64,000 nt of DNA from Denitrobaculum sp965232285 (GTDB lineage Bacteria > Pseudomonadota > Alphaproteobacteria > Kiloniellales > Kiloniellaceae): positions 1,550,001 to 1,614,000 of the forward strand of contig CBDDPL010000004.1 in the NCBI GenBank assembly GCA_965232285.1. Direction: 5' to 3'. Below the pieces are notes generated by a model. That model was given only the letters and a program-made list of their open reading frames with translations, ran no database searches and was not told where the DNA came from. Below are positions 63,837 to 64,000 of the stretch, one piece after another (position 1 is the first letter of the stretch; every line of letters begins with the position of its first letter). Position numbers and translations under genes: made by a program.

Positions 63837-64000
63837 ATGGTAAGGCCCCCGCGCCGCCGGCTCCGCGGCCTGTCGATCAACCGGCTGATTCCCAATGCCC
63901 TGACCCTGATGGGCCTCTGCGCGGGCATGACGGCGATCCGCTGGGCGCTGGAGGAGCGCTGGGAGGTGGCGGTGGCCGCGGTGGTCGTGGCGATGGTGAT
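63837..64000 (+). CDS. pssA: CDP-diacylglycerol-serine O-phosphatidyltransferase (partial, runs off the window)
   Basis: The first 54 codons: an Arg-rich start (VRPPRRRLRGLSINRLIPNA) and the first membrane helix (LTLMGLCAGMTAIRWAL), as in PssA. The CDP-alcohol signature lies beyond the window. The ATG immediately follows the psd stop; the pair makes phosphatidylserine and then phosphatidylethanolamine. Confidence 0.85.
   Translation, partial: MVRPPRRRLRGLSINRLIPNALTLMGLCAGMTAIRWALEERWEVAVAAVVVAMV

Overview
The window is GC-rich chromosomal DNA from a motile alphaproteobacterium, most likely of the Rhodospirillales/Kiloniellales type. This rests on a CckA-type hybrid kinase, FliX, a single-cysteine DksA, the MotE/FlbB and DUF6468 flagellar genes, an FhlB (FlhB C-terminal paralogue), an IalB-family protein, and a flagellin locus built on FliS/FliW rather than FlaF/FlbT. 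No rRNA, tRNA, insertion sequence, prophage or CRISPR array was seen. Layout: 1-1.1 kb is the end of a periplasmic nitrate reductase operon (napB, napC). 1.2-13.6 kb is accessory metabolism: a class D beta-lactamase, a cupin, LysR, a glutathionyl-hydroquinone reductase, a LysE exporter, a hydrolase with all the fluoroacetate-dehalogenase residues, a tartrate/D-malate dehydrogenase, AraC-GyrI, and a GntR-controlled TRAP transporter with a divergent amidohydrolase, then a methyltransferase. 13.6-17.0 kb (minus strand) is a bufferin operon (bufA1, bufB, bufC, doxX) behind a YHS-domain gene; it carries two large intercistronic hairpins and ends in a terminator lying inside the neighbouring methyltransferase gene. 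17.0-49.0 kb is most of a flagellar gene cluster: fliC-flaG-fliD-fliS, fliW, flgL, flgK, flgN, flgJ, flgI, fliX, flgH, flgA, flgG, flgF, fliL, fliM, motE, cheY, cheZ, two MotB-like genes, a very large TPR protein, fliP, fliO, fhlB, csrA, flgB, flgC, fliE, fliQ, fliR and flhB. An AAA ATPase and a GNAT gene sit inside it. fliF, fliG, fliH, fliI, fliN, flhA, flgD, flgE, fliK and motA are not here. 49-64 kb is housekeeping: cckA, a DUF3108 gene, recA, ialB, alaS, two cyclophilins, icd, a LOG-family gene, a LysM protein, psd and the start of pssA.

The most informative non-coding signal is a two-layer flagellar control system readable from the DNA. Three sigma-54 type promoters (before fliC, flgI and flgF) each have an inverted repeat made of GGCAA/TTGCC half-sites centred about 105-107 bp upstream of the predicted start of transcription. 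This looks like FlbD-type enhancer architecture, and the FlbD partner gene fliX lies in the cluster. The fliC leader, and separately the flgC-fliE gap, contain a 7-bp hairpin displaying the same AGGAA loop within the nonamer CCAGGAAGG. The fliC Shine-Dalgarno carries a second GGA. Both csrA and fliW are in the window, so a CsrA/FliW translational switch on flagellin is predicted.

Gene starts were moved where a ribosome-binding site or family alignment argued for it; these choices are stated per gene. All functional calls come from motif and family recognition by eye, without database searches.
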